DNA from: CAZMVU01 sp964569295
GTDB taxonomy: Bacteria; Hydrogenedentota; Hydrogenedentia; Hydrogenedentales; JAGMZX01
Length of the DNA: 21,765 nt
Direction: 5' to 3'
NCBI GenBank assembly: GCA_964569295.1
Contig: CAZMVU010000074.1
Coordinates: 1 to 21,765, forward strand
This document shows positions 21,485-21,765 of this stretch, in pieces. Made by a program: the position numbers and the translations under genes. Under the pieces are notes generated by a model. The model ran no database searches and was not told where the DNA came from. It was given only the letters and a program-made list of their open reading frames with translations. Positions within the stretch are counted from its first letter, which is position 1. Each line of letters opens with the position of its first letter.

Positions 21485-21765
21485 ATTGCCTGTATTTCCT
21501 GCTATGAACGGCAGAACCACCCAAGGGGCAGCGGTCTCGCGCGGCCGAGCCTGCCCGGCAGGACGAGCACGTGCCACCGGCTTGTCCTGCGTAGCGCCCT
21601 CGCGAAGGGGAAGCGTCTTCGCGAAGATGGATACCCGCGAGGCGATTATAAACCCCGCCACACAGAATCGGGGCGGGCGGATCATCCCTGATGCCGCCCG
21701 CCCCGCCATATTCGGGTCACGGTACCCGCCGTAGTGGCTCCTGCAGGCCGGAACCCGCAGCAAGA
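21485..21765. other. Gene-free right end with repeat-like sequence and a long hairpin
   Basis: No credible gene was found. A perfect 12-bp palindrome TCTTCGCGAAGA lies at 21616-21627 in sequence that resembles dispersed intergenic repeats. A strong hairpin follows: CGGGGCGGGCGG (21669-21680) pairs with CCGCCCGCCCCG (21694-21705), and the stem continues by ATCA/TGAT across one bulged G. No T-run follows on either side, so terminator function is uncertain. Confidence 0.5.

Overview
The window (about 64% G+C by eye) is one contiguous piece of a chromosome from a Gram-negative-type bacterium. It holds housekeeping genes, a five-gene redox-sensing operon, an arginine operon, and several repeat regions. 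The mix of a lipidated DUF2959 protein, a PilZ protein, a hydrogenase-type regulatory operon, an IS200-like REP-associated transposase with its hairpins, and a CIRCE-like site fits an uncultured lineage of the PVC/Hydrogenedentota sort. That placement is a low-confidence inference; no 16S gene or marker tree is available here.

Left part (1-6191, all minus strand). In transcription order this is nadX-like aspartate dehydrogenase, rplU, rpmA, obgE, a DUF2959 lipoprotein, thrS and tRNA-Ser(CGA). rplU-rpmA-obgE is the classic conserved ribosome operon. The ThrRS has its editing and catalytic domains but no N-terminal TGS domain.

Middle part (6573-10200, plus strand). A promoter-like sequence precedes five tightly overlapping genes: DRTGG protein, a fusion of a GHKL ATPase with ferredoxin and [FeFe]-hydrogenase-like domains, a second DRTGG protein, a PHP phosphoesterase and a second GHKL ATPase. 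Their junctions overlap by 4, 4, 4 and 8 bases and the starts are ATG, ATG, TTG, GTG and TTG. In Clostridia and Thermotogae such genes usually lie just before the electron-bifurcating hydrogenase genes. Here the operon stops without them, and the first ATPase is fused to the iron-sulfur protein.

10201-14500. A minus-strand pair follows (PilZ protein and a small conserved-looking protein) with a likely terminator. Then come two plus-strand genes, an unrecognised Trp-rich exported protein and a family-4 glycosyltransferase. After these lie a REP hairpin, a 7-bp repeat and a 58-bp tandem repeat next to a small excisionase-type HTH gene.

14573-20842. A membrane-anchored M20 peptidase converges on the arginine genes argD-argF-argG. 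argD and argF overlap by 4 bases. argF and argG are separated by a 1.4-kb island holding an IS200-like (RAYT) transposase flanked by long direct repeats and REP hairpins in opposite orientation. The island is bounded by a 47-bp exact direct repeat.

Right end (20843-21765). An FmdB-type zinc-ribbon gene has a sigma-70-type promoter, a CIRCE-like operator (putative HrcA site), a strong ribosome binding site and a GTG start, followed by a likely terminator. The last 300 bases hold only repeats and a long hairpin.
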